From: a virus
Strand: one strand, 5' to 3'
Virus record (IMG/VR): IMGVR_UViG_3300049460_000367
Coordinates: 1-57,402 of that record
Length of the DNA stretch: 57,402 bases
Shown in pieces: positions 48,823 through 56,340 of the stretch (position 1 is the first letter of the stretch; every line of letters begins with the position of its first letter). Position numbers and translations under genes: made by a program. Under the pieces are notes generated by a model, which saw only the letters and a list, made by a program, of their open reading frames with translations, was not told the DNA's origin and made no database searches.

Positions 48823-48906
48823 TCCGTCGAGTCTCCCACCAGGTGCGCCAGTGCCGCCGCCAGCACCAGGCAGCGCTGCCGCCCAGCGGTATTGAAGGAA
48901 GCGGCC

Positions 48907-49236
48907 ATGGCCGAGATAACCAGCGCGGCGCGCCACTCCAAGGCCTACCGCGAACGGAAGAAACAGAAAGCGGCCGCCTTGGGCGTCAAGCGCCTCAGCG
49001 TTGAGGTGGCCGTGGGTGTTGAGCAGCGCCTGCAACAGGTCATGGCCGAGCACGGCTTTGAGCAGTTCGTCGAGCTGTTCCAGACCCTGGCGCTGAACGT
49101 GGCCGAGGCGCCAGTAGAGCTCGCCGCAGAGATGCTAAAACGACCTAGCGCGTCAGGTTTCAAGATCAAACCGAAACATACGCGCCAGCTTCGCGAGTTC
49201 GTAGAGTCAGGAGGCATTGATGTCGATGAGAAATAA
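48907..49236 (+). CDS. Small basic protein, possible ribbon-helix-helix
   Basis: A 109-aa protein starting MAEITSAARHSKAYRERKKQ. The basic helix followed by VKRLSVEVAVGVEQRLQQVM and a helical part fits a ribbon-helix-helix DNA-binding protein as often found in Pseudomonas phages. GAAGGAAG precedes the ATG; the chosen start is at 48907 rather than the upstream in-frame ATG. Confidence 0.65.
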   Translation: MAEITSAARHSKAYRERKKQKAAALGVKRLSVEVAVGVEQRLQQVMAEHGFEQFVELFQTLALNVAEAPVELAAEMLKRPSASGFKIKPKHTRQLREFVESGGIDVDEK

Positions 49237-49262
49237 TCGATCCGTCAACTAAAAATCGCTAA

Positions 49263-49970
49263 CTACTCGACAACGCCGCGAACAAACGGAATGGTTCGAT
49301 CCACGAACACAAACGGGTTGTCGGAGGGGATCAAATATTGGAAAGTTTCCAATATTCGCCGCCCGTCTTCTCTTAGATACATGACTGTGCAAATACCTTT
49401 GTCAGCTGTGATCGCTTTATCAAATAGGAACTCGATAGCGCTGCTTATGGCTCCCTTAGAAATCTTTCCAAACTGTTGCACTTCTGTATCGCCTATTGGT
49501 GGATTGAAGGTAACCAAAACGTCTCGAGCTTCATGACCTTCATTAAAAAGCTGCATAGAGGTCTTTATACCCGTCCCCTCACCTCCGGACCTAGATCCGG
49601 ATGAGAACCTAAACACTGGGGAAATGGAATCCTCCAATTCTTTTTGTTGCAGCGCTAGGGCCGCCTGCTGCCCAGCAATTTGCTGCAGTGCAGCAGACGC
49701 CATTATCGATTGCTGCTCTACAGAATTTTTCAATTCTTCGGCCTGCAGCTGCAATGCGTCCGTACTGAGCTTCAACTCGCGCCCTTGCTGAAGAAATCCT
49801 AATACCAGCCATAAAAATGCCACTGGACCAAATGCGCCTGCGAGAAAATCGCCAAGCTCGTTGAGCTTTAAGCTTACAAAGTCATTGAACTTGTACCCCA
49901 CGACAACCGTAATGACCAGTAGATAGACCGCGGTGCAGATAGCCCCCCAAATCTCCAGTTTTCTACTCAC
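49263..49970 (-). CDS. Membrane protein with coiled coil, minus-strand cargo
   Basis: A 235-aa protein inserted opposite to the left operon. Two membrane segments (about 7-26, AICTAVYLLVITVVVGY; 43-60, LAGAFGPVAFLWLVLGF), then a cytoplasmic or periplasmic coiled coil (about 65-115, rich in Gln, Leu, Ala), and a beta-rich C-terminal domain. GTG at 49970 is chosen because AGGAGG lies directly upstream. Unrecognised family. Orientation and flanks suggest a moron, perhaps an exclusion or defence protein. Confidence 0.72.
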   Translation of the reverse strand: MSRKLEIWGAICTAVYLLVITVVVGYKFNDFVSLKLNELGDFLAGAFGPVAFLWLVLGFLQQGRELKLSTDALQLQAEELKNSVEQQSIMASAALQQIAGQQAALALQQKELEDSISPVFRFSSGSRSGGEGTGIKTSMQLFNEGHEARDVLVTFNPPIGDTEVQQFGKISKGAISSAIEFLFDKAITADKGICTVMYLREDGRRILETFQYLIPSDNPFVFVDRTIPFVRGVVE

Positions 49971-50099
49971 AAATCCTCCTTGTCTCGGCCCCGTGTCAGC
50001 CAACCGATATACCCCACTCCCAATCAAATTGCCACCATCCGGCCGGTATTGAATATCCCGCAGCGCATGTAGCACGCGACCCATGCCGCTGGTCACCAT

Positions 50100-50387
50100 T
50101 TAGTACCGAGGAAGATCCTTGAGGGATCGGTGAGGAAGTCCATTGTCTTCCTGCTCAAGCAAGACGTTACCATCCTCGTCCACCGATGGGTACAGCTTGC
50201 CGCCGGCGGCGCCTTGAAATAGCGGATAGACCGCAGCGCCGTCATCCAGCAGAGAAATTAGATCGTGAAAGCTGACGAATTCCGCGTTGCCAATGGGAGT
50301 GTTCTGGCCATCAACCTCCTGGATCCTGAACTCGACGAGTTCGCCATCCTCGTCCCGGTGCGCTTGGGATATCAGATAATTATTCAT
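50100..50387 (-). CDS. Small protein, DUF3892-like
   Basis: A 95-aa protein. NNYLISQAHRDEDGELVEFR and the following ISLLDDGAAVYPLF fit a DUF3892-type compact fold, assigned only tentatively. AGGAGAG precedes the ATG at 50387. It is upstream of the membrane protein on the minus strand, and the two could form one small transcription unit. Confidence 0.6.
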   Translation of the reverse strand: MNNYLISQAHRDEDGELVEFRIQEVDGQNTPIGNAEFVSFHDLISLLDDGAAVYPLFQGAAGGKLYPSVDEDGNVLLEQEDNGLPHRSLKDLPRY

Positions 50388-50491
50388 TTGACTCTCCTGT
50401 TCCGGCACCGCGCCGGTAAACAGCTATAACCCACACCCCTTCAAACTGCCCAACGTCCGGATGGACGGCGGCGCATGCAATGGAGATTGCC

Positions 50492-51088
50492 ATGAGCAAG
50501 GACACCAAAATCTTGATCCTGGAGATTCCAGGCGAGTGGATGGAGCGAACCCGCTCAGGTCGCACGCAGATCTGGAACCGGGCGCTGCACGGCCGCCCGC
50601 ATATCAACGGCTTGCCAGAGGTGAAGCTCCAGGCACCTGAGGCGGGCCTGTATGCGGAGCGTATCGACGAAGCGTGGTACTGGGTTTCTGGGTGCGCCAA
50701 ATGCACAGGGAGCGGCGAGCGCTGGAGCTATGACGTGTGCGACAAGCACGACGTCTGCCGATTGTGCAGTACACGCCGATCGAAACTCACCGACACCCCT
50801 TGGGGTCATCCGGATGGCTTCACCTGCAAACCTTGCATGGATGCGCTGGACGCCGCAGCTAAGACCGCCGCACTGGCAAAGGTGGCCGAGACCGATTACG
50901 ACGAGTGGGACTACCGCAGCCAGGATAAATGCAAATGTCCGCACTGCGCGACCGTGACCCGCATCGAAGCCGAAGACTACGGCGACAAGAATATGGAATG
51001 TGATACGTGCGGTGGCATGTTCGAGTTGATCACTGAATACAGCGTCTCCTTCACGACGAAAGTCATCGGCGAACGAATCACCGCCTAA
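50492..51088 (+). CDS. Cysteine-rich zinc-ribbon protein
   Basis: A 198-aa protein with several CxxC pairs: CAKCTGSGERW, CRLCSTRR, CKPC, CKCPHC and MECDTCGGMF. These make two or more zinc ribbons. The region between (WDYRSQDK) is charged. Function unknown; proteins like this in left operons may bind nucleic acids. TGGAG precedes the ATG at 50492. Confidence 0.72.
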   Translation: MSKDTKILILEIPGEWMERTRSGRTQIWNRALHGRPHINGLPEVKLQAPEAGLYAERIDEAWYWVSGCAKCTGSGERWSYDVCDKHDVCRLCSTRRSKLTDTPWGHPDGFTCKPCMDALDAAAKTAALAKVAETDYDEWDYRSQDKCKCPHCATVTRIEAEDYGDKNMECDTCGGMFELITEYSVSFTTKVIGERITA

Positions 51089-51156
51089 CCCCACCTCCCC
51101 CTAAATCGCCACCTCGGCCAGCCATCGGCAGGCGGGCGGCTGTCTGGAGTATCGCC

Positions 51157-51591
51157 ATGAGTACCTTCGCCGTATTCGGCATGACCGGCGCCGTTACGCT
51201 GGCCGAAGCCAAGAAAACCACCTCCACCAAGAAGCAAAATCCTAAGCCCGGAAGCCCCCCCCTGGAGCTGACCGAAACGGAATGGCTGGAAAAGGTCCAG
51301 CTCAAGGCTGAGCAGATCTTGGCCGGCGCAAAGGTGAAACAGCTCAGCCCGCTGTTCGATGCGCCGCAGTACGCAGAGCAGTTCATCGAGCTGGCGCGCA
51401 AGTCCGGTAAATGCCGCGACATGCGGATCAGGGCAAAGCGCACGATGGTCGACGCCCAGGGCGAGCCGATCATTAGCCCGAAGACGAAGGCGCCAAAGGT
51501 TGGGCTTACAGAGTGGCCGCCGAAACAGGAAAGCCAGACCGCCGATCCGTCCTCACCTATTGCGCTGAACGACTCGGCAGTTATTCCATAG
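51157..51591 (+). CDS. Hypothetical 144-aa protein
   Basis: A 144-aa protein with a Lys/Pro-rich stretch (KKTTSTKKQNPKPGSPP) and a helical core (WLEKVQLKAEQILAGAKVKQ; YAEQFIELARKSGKCRDMRI). No family recognised. CTGGAG precedes the ATG. Its 3' end overlaps the convergent 68-aa gene by 11 bp. Confidence 0.65.
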   Translation: MSTFAVFGMTGAVTLAEAKKTTSTKKQNPKPGSPPLELTETEWLEKVQLKAEQILAGAKVKQLSPLFDAPQYAEQFIELARKSGKCRDMRIRAKRTMVDAQGEPIISPKTKAPKVGLTEWPPKQESQTADPSSPIALNDSAVIP

Positions 51592-51787
51592 CCGTGAATC
51601 TGATCAGATTCTGCTTCATGAACAGCACTATCTCTTTTGCCCTTTCCAAAGTGGTTCCAGGAGGAAGATCGAAACCGAACTGCGGCGCTGGAAAACCTTG
51701 ATCGGAGGTATACGACTCAATCCAAATAAATGGCTGACCTTTATCGGTCTCTTTGATCGTATACACCGGATTCATACGCTTTGTCAT
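51581..51787 (-). CDS. Hypothetical 68-aa protein, minus strand
   Basis: A 68-aa protein, MTKRMNPVYTIKETDKGQPF, WIESYT, a beta strand (FGFDLPPGTTLERAKEIVLF) and a helix. GGAGGTCAAA gives a near-perfect ribosome site at ATG 51787, which is the main support. Unknown family; minus-strand single gene in the left operon. Confidence 0.6.
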   Translation of the reverse strand: MTKRMNPVYTIKETDKGQPFIWIESYTSDQGFPAPQFGFDLPPGTTLERAKEIVLFMKQNLIRFTAME

Positions 51788-51870
51788 TTTGACCTCCGAT
51801 CCGGCCCAATGCCGGGCTATCAACCAATACCTCACTTCAATGAATCACGCCACCCCGGCGAGGATCCCCT

Positions 51871-52194
51871 ATGTCCGCACAACAGAAGAAACCCCAGTTC
51901 ATCCACGGCCAGCCAAGCACGGGCCTGCCATTTCAGAAAGAGCTGGTGGTGGACCTGTTCGCCGGTGGCGGTGGCGCCAGCACCGGGATTGCCCAGGCCT
52001 ACCGGGAGCCGGACGTGGCCGAAACACATAACCAGATCGCCCTGAACGTGCACCGCGCCAACCACAAGCTAGTCCCCTGCCTGTCGCTGGAATCAAAATG
52101 CGGCATCTGCCTGAGATACCGCGCCCAAGGCAGCCACACCAAATGCAGTAGGCAGCGTCAGGGAATGTATGCCCGGCTCAAGGAGCCATTGTGA
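51871..52194 (+). pseudogene. Truncated cytosine-C5 DNA methyltransferase fused to a short Cys-rich tail
   Basis: 107 codons. Residues 24-65 match the start of phage C5 methyltransferases: LVVDLFAGGGGASTGI (SAM motif I), then a THNQIALNVHRANH block where intact enzymes have a NHxxxAIxMHxANH pattern. The following catalytic PCQ loop, target domain and other motifs are absent; the frame continues as KLVPCLSLESKCGICLRYRA and ends after 107 aa. This looks like a deletion joining the start of a methyltransferase gene to a different small gene. It cannot be an active methyltransferase. Confidence 0.72.
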
Positions 52195-52233
52195 TCGCGG
52201 ATATGAGCAGTGAATGACTCTTCTTCAGAGGCG

Positions 52234-53133
52234 CTAAAAACCGAACTCAGCGCGATGTTTCGCCAAATACCGTTGATTTCCGGGCGTCAGTTGAGAAAGC
52301 GGCGGAAACTGATCAAGGCCGAAAACCGCACGGTCGGATTGACTGAGTCTTAAGCTCACCAACAACCTGCCGTCGTCCGCAAACGAAATAAGTCCTCGGT
52401 CGAAAAGGCGATCGACATGGGTGGCCAGAAGAAGGCCGTTATCTGAGTCCAGCCTTGCCGCGTTGTCTGCCAAGCACCAGGCTTCGATATGAGACGCGAC
52501 TAGCAGATCAGGGTTCTGTACGCCCGTCAGGGCGCACCTGCCATGCCAGATCCGAATAAGCGACGCGCGAAACTTTCCCTGCCCGACCCTTGCCTGGACT
52601 ATAGCTTCTCGGGTCGTTTTGCTTACCTTCCGGCCTGATGCGCCCTTGGCAATAAGTACGTCATCAAAATCAGCCATTTGTCCGCTTGCATCGAGCAGAA
52701 ACACACCCGCACGTATAGGAAGGCGCGCCATGTATATCTGATTTAACGTTCCACCTTTTGTGAACAGCGAAGGACTAGTTTGGCTGTCGAACTGATCCAT
52801 GAATGCCGCGGCGATTTCATCGCGGAGGATTGGGCGCTCTAGATGAGTAAGTGCAATATCGACACGTCGCCCATTGACGCTCCATGCTTTGAAGGAGCGG
52901 CTAGCAGGCCTGTCGGACTCATAGGCGTCCGCGGTCGCCACCGCGATGGCGTATATCTTACTGTCTTTGCAACAGAAGATGACGTCGCCGTTTTTTACGG
53001 CGCCGACATTGTCCCAATGGACCTGGGTTCGTTCCTTTCCATTCTGCTGTGTAGAACTGATCGGTGCCCAGAGAAAATTTCCCTCCAGGACTTCTCTGTG
53101 GGTACCGCCGACATTCACCCAGTAAAACTCCAT
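52234..53133 (-). CDS. EVE/PUA-like plus HNH modification-dependent endonuclease
   Basis: A 299-aa two-domain protein. The N-terminal part (YWVNVGGTHREVLEGNFLWA, VGAVKNGDVIFCCKDSKI, YAIAVATADAY) is an EVE/PUA-like fold that reads modified bases. The C-terminal part has the HNH_2 signature: ASHIEAWCLADNAARLDSDN, then GLLLATHVDRLFDRG. Fusions of this type are type IV restriction nucleases that cut 5-methyl- or hydroxymethyl-cytosine DNA. It is convergent with the methyltransferase stub and lies within the left operon. GGAGAGAAA precedes the ATG. I infer an anti-phage role. Confidence 0.86.
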   Translation of the reverse strand: MEFYWVNVGGTHREVLEGNFLWAPISSTQQNGKERTQVHWDNVGAVKNGDVIFCCKDSKIYAIAVATADAYESDRPASRSFKAWSVNGRRVDIALTHLERPILRDEIAAAFMDQFDSQTSPSLFTKGGTLNQIYMARLPIRAGVFLLDASGQMADFDDVLIAKGASGRKVSKTTREAIVQARVGQGKFRASLIRIWHGRCALTGVQNPDLLVASHIEAWCLADNAARLDSDNGLLLATHVDRLFDRGLISFADDGRLLVSLRLSQSDRAVFGLDQFPPLSQLTPGNQRYLAKHRAEFGF

Positions 53134-53249
53134 TTTCTCTCCATCAGGACTTTCGTGCAGCCGCTCACATTACGGGCTTCGGCTTAAAATTTGAAGCTAC
53201 CGCCCGCCTAAGCTGAGGAAAATCCTAAGGCACCTGTGAGACACAGAAA

Positions 53250-53278
53250 TTTTAACGCCGCCACGAAAATTGTAACAA
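53250..53278 (-). promoter_or_regulatory. Candidate promoter of the HNH nuclease
   Basis: Minus-strand TTGTTA (53278-53273), 17 bp, TTAAAA (53255-53250), about 115 bp upstream of the ATG at 53133. Confidence 0.4.
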
Positions 53279-53338
53279 CCGCCCCTTTCCCCCAAAAAAT
53301 TTTAATGGCCTGCACGGTGTGCGGCTGGAGGATCAGTC

Positions 53339-53953
53339 ATGCCTGAAATCAAAGAACGCCCAGTCTTGTTCTCGGCGCCGATGGTGCGCGCCATCCTGGA
53401 AGGGCGGAAGACGGTAACGCGGCGCATCGTCAATCCCCAATACCAAGCTGATGCCTGGTCTGTGAGACGGACAACCGTACCGCGCCATGAGCGTCACAGC
53501 CACGACTGGTGGCTACCAACAGGAACCCAACCCTACTCAGCGCTTCCGCACTGCCCATACGGCAACTCAGGTGATCGGCTGTGGGTGCGCGAGACGCACG
53601 CCGATATAGGCTGCCGCATCACCTACAAGGCCGACGCCGACGACGGTGCTCATTGCCAGGTGAAAAAGTGGACGCCCAGCATCCATATGTTTCGGGCTCA
53701 CAGCCGCATTCTGCTGGAGATCGCCGACGTGCGCGTCGAACGCCTACAGGACATCAGCGGCGACCAAGCCGAGGCCGAAGGCGTGGATGCATCGATGTGC
53801 CAGCAGTTCCTCGAGACCTCACCCACCAGGTACGAATGCAAGGAGGCAGTGCTGCAAGGGTTCGCTGGCCTGTGGGAATCCATCAACGGCGTCGGCGCCT
53901 GGCACGCCAACCCCTGGGTCTGGGTCGTCGAGTTCAAACGGGTTACGCCATGA
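53339..53953 (+). CDS. ASCH-like phage protein
   Basis: A 204-aa protein: RPVLFSAPMVRAILEGRKTV, TRRIV near residues 8-33, then CPYGNSGDRLWVRET (63-77), ITYKAD, LLEIADVRVERLQDIS and FAGLWESI, and an end WVWVVEFKR. This is the common phage ASCH-fold family, probably RNA- or nucleotide-binding. GGAGGATCAGTC precedes the ATG. It couples to NinX by ATGA. Confidence 0.86.
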   Translation: MPEIKERPVLFSAPMVRAILEGRKTVTRRIVNPQYQADAWSVRRTTVPRHERHSHDWWLPTGTQPYSALPHCPYGNSGDRLWVRETHADIGCRITYKADADDGAHCQVKKWTPSIHMFRAHSRILLEIADVRVERLQDISGDQAEAEGVDASMCQQFLETSPTRYECKEAVLQGFAGLWESINGVGAWHANPWVWVVEFKRVTP

Positions 53954-54330
53954 CCGAAATGACCGAAGTGAAGACGGCCGACATGGCCGGTGCCGCTCTG
54001 GACTGGGCAGTGGCCAAGGTCGAGGCAGTAACCGTTGCCATTGCATCGCCCCACTATGGCACCGACTGGCGAGTGTACAAGCCGGACTTCGGCGGGAAGT
54101 ATTCGCCGTCGACGGACTGGGCGGTGGGTGGACCGCTGCTCAGCAAGCACTGCAAGGGCTTTGGCCTGGTGCAGGACGGAACATCGTCACGTTGGCGTTC
54201 CTTCGCCTACAACCCAGAAAACGCCACGCAACGTCTTGCTGGTGGCGAATCGATTCTGATAGCGGCGTGCCGCGCCATCGTCACTTTGAATCTGGGCGAC
54301 ACCGTGCAGGTGCCCAAGGAGTTGGTATGA
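53950..54330 (+). CDS. NinX (DUF2591) family protein
   Basis: A 126-aa NinX/DUF2591-like protein. ADMAGAALDWAVAKVE, YSPSTDWAVGGPLL, and ENATQRLAGGESILIAACRA are the family pattern. The start at 53950 overlaps the preceding stop (ATGA) and the stop overlaps the next start (ATGA). Function unknown; common in nin-type clusters, here in the left operon. Confidence 0.9.
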   Translation: MTEMTEVKTADMAGAALDWAVAKVEAVTVAIASPHYGTDWRVYKPDFGGKYSPSTDWAVGGPLLSKHCKGFGLVQDGTSSRWRSFAYNPENATQRLAGGESILIAACRAIVTLNLGDTVQVPKELV

Positions 54331-54608
54331 GGACGGTAGACCGATTCATCGCAGACCCAGCCGCAAGCTACGGCTGTCGTATCGAGCCCGCTACCTATGA
54401 GGACGCCGAACAGGTCACAGGCTTCCGGCTCGACCGCCGCCTCAACTACGTGATCACCGAGGAAAGCGAGGTCGAGGCGCGCGGGGTGGTAACGCTCAAC
54501 TGCACAGGCTGCAGCTGCGGCTGTGAGGGTGGATGCGGGCCTTCCACTGGCTGCGGCGAGTGCGGCTACACCGGCAAGCGCAGGATGCACTTCACCTACC
54601 CCGTCTAA
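54327..54608 (+). CDS. Small Cys-rich protein
   Basis: A 93-aa protein; the last third has CTGCSCGCEGGCGPSTGCGE and CGYTGKRR, a dense cysteine cluster for zinc (or a metal cluster). The N-terminal region has FIADPAASYGCRI. Coupled by ATGA to NinX. Unknown function. Confidence 0.68.
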   Translation: MRTVDRFIADPAASYGCRIEPATYEDAEQVTGFRLDRRLNYVITEESEVEARGVVTLNCTGCSCGCEGGCGPSTGCGECGYTGKRRMHFTYPV

Positions 54609-54661
54609 CCCCTTCCATTTACACTTGAGCCCGCCGGCCAACCGCCGGGCAAGGAACCCTC

Positions 54662-55531
54662 ATGTCTGAAAATCAACCGCAATACCTCTGCATCTACCAC
54701 GGCAACTGCGCCGACGGCTTCGGCGCCGCCTGGGTCGTTCGCAAGGCCCTGGGCCCCGACATTGAGTTTCACGCGGCCACCCACGGCGAGGCCACTCCCG
54801 ACGTCGCCGGCAGGCATGTGATCATCGTCGACTTCTCGTTCAGCCTGGAAACGCTGACGACCATGGCCGAGGCCGCCGAGTCGGTGCTAGTGCTCGACCA
54901 TCACAAGACGGCACAGGCCGCCCTGCAGGAAGTGCCCGGCGCAGGTCCGTCGCACGAACTGCACGAGATGACCCGCGACGGCCGCCTGCACGCTCTTTTC
55001 GACATGAACCGCTCCGGCGCCGGCTTGGCCTGGGACTTCTTCTTCCTAGACCAGCCGCGGCCAGCGCTGATCAACCACATCGAGGATCGGGACCTTTGGC
55101 GGTTCAAGCTGGAGGGCACGCGTGAGGTGCTGGCGAACCTGTTCAGCTATCCCCTGGACTTCGAAGTTTGGGATGAACTCTTCGCCGCCGAGACCAGCAG
55201 TCTGCTCGCGGACGGCGCGGCCATTGAGCGCCAGCGTCAGAAGACGGTGACCGACCTTGTACGGGCCACCCAGCGCCGGATGGTGATCGGCGGGCATGAC
55301 GTGCCCGTGGCCAATATCCCGCACATGTTCGCCAGCGATGCAGGGAACATCATGACCGCCGGCGAACCTTTCGCGGCGTGCTACTCCGATGGGCCCGAGG
55401 GCCGGTCGTTTTCCCTGCGCAGCACAGACCAGGGCGTCGACGTCTCCGAAGTCGCAAGCCAGTACGGCGGCGGTGGCCACCGCAACGCCTCGGGCTTCCG
55501 CGTGCCATTCGGCCACGTACTGACCCGCTAA
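54662..55531 (+). CDS. DHH/DHHA1 phosphoesterase
   Basis: A 289-aa DHH-family phosphoesterase. Motifs: YHGNCADGFGAAW (motif I, metal-binding Asp), VIIVDFSFS, LDHHKT (DHH), and the DHHA1 end GGGGHRNASGFR. The enzyme class includes NrnA-type nanoRNases and cyclic-dinucleotide phosphodiesterases. In a phage it could recycle short oligonucleotides or remove defence signals; the sequence does not decide. AAGGAACC precedes the ATG. Confidence 0.92.
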   Translation: MSENQPQYLCIYHGNCADGFGAAWVVRKALGPDIEFHAATHGEATPDVAGRHVIIVDFSFSLETLTTMAEAAESVLVLDHHKTAQAALQEVPGAGPSHELHEMTRDGRLHALFDMNRSGAGLAWDFFFLDQPRPALINHIEDRDLWRFKLEGTREVLANLFSYPLDFEVWDELFAAETSSLLADGAAIERQRQKTVTDLVRATQRRMVIGGHDVPVANIPHMFASDAGNIMTAGEPFAACYSDGPEGRSFSLRSTDQGVDVSEVASQYGGGGHRNASGFRVPFGHVLTR

Positions 55532-55585
55532 ACCTCCCTACTCCCTCTGAAACCTGCCGGTTCTGCCGGCGGGTGAGGTATCGAT

Positions 55586-56059
55586 ATGTCTGCACTCAAC
55601 CGATTTCACGAAACCGCAAGTGATGCGCTCGAGAAGATCGGCGCCAGCCTGCCACCTGGCGCGAAAATCTGCCTGGCAATCTACAGCCCGGGCAAACCTG
55701 AACTCGACATCGTGCTGCAAGACCGCGGCCTGGATCTCGATGAGGTGTTGTCCACGCTGCGCCGCAGGGGCCTGAGCGTCGACGGCGACAACGCCTACAA
55801 GCGCGACCTGTGCGACTCCATCGCTGGCTCGATGGCATTTGGTGCGCAGGGCCGCAATCCTCCGCCTGACGGCCACTGGGGTCAGCGCTTTTGGGATATC
55901 GGCCAGGGCGAAGCCGCGGCAAGGCGCGAACTGATCCAAGCGCTCGCCCTGGTGTCGAGGTGCCTCACCGGGCCGCTGGTGGGCTGCCACATCGCGCCCG
56001 ACGAAATCCACGCCGCCATGCTCAAGGCCGACGAAGTCCTGGCCAAGCACTCTTCATAA
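55586..56059 (+). CDS. Hypothetical 157-aa protein
   Basis: A 157-aa protein, ALEKIGASLPPGAKICLAIY near the N-terminus, then ELDIVLQDRGLDLDEVLSTL, and a helical C-terminus with ALVSRCLTGPLVGCHIAPDE. No family recognised. GAGGTATCGAT precedes the ATG. It stands between DHH and DUF4224. Confidence 0.7.
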   Translation: MSALNRFHETASDALEKIGASLPPGAKICLAIYSPGKPELDIVLQDRGLDLDEVLSTLRRRGLSVDGDNAYKRDLCDSIAGSMAFGAQGRNPPPDGHWGQRFWDIGQGEAAARRELIQALALVSRCLTGPLVGCHIAPDEIHAAMLKADEVLAKHSS

Positions 56060-56096
56060 CCACCTTCTGCCGCCATAGGGCGGATGGAGCATCCCC

Positions 56097-56339
56097 ATGG
56101 AACCCGAAATCCTCTCGGATGAAGAATTGGCCGACCTAACCGGCTACAAAGCTCGCGGATGGCAGCGCCGTTGGCTCGACGACCGCAAATGGCTATATGT
56201 CGAAAGTCGGGGCAAACGCCCTCTGGTCGGGCGCCAGTACGCCCGCATGAAGCTGGGCATCACCCTGGAACTCGTCCCAGTGGCGCCGCCCCCACTGGCA
56301 GTCCAGCCGTGGACACCTGATTTTTCGCGAGTGAAATAG
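56097..56339 (+). CDS. DUF4224 protein, candidate excisionase
   Basis: An 80-aa DUF4224 protein. LSDEELADLTGYKARGWQRR with WL is the family signature and resembles a winged HTH or MerR-like recognition helix. It stands directly before integrase, 1 bp apart, where recombination directionality factors are found; I infer Xis function. GGAG lies before the ATG. Confidence 0.88.
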   Translation: MEPEILSDEELADLTGYKARGWQRRWLDDRKWLYVESRGKRPLVGRQYARMKLGITLELVPVAPPPLAVQPWTPDFSRVK

Positions 56340-56340
56340 A

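Noticed and set aside
48819-49004. 61-codon frame starting with an ATGA overlap after the 104-aa gene
   Set aside because: Composition is Arg/Gln-rich and it overlaps the better-supported gene at 48907 that has a strong ribosome site.
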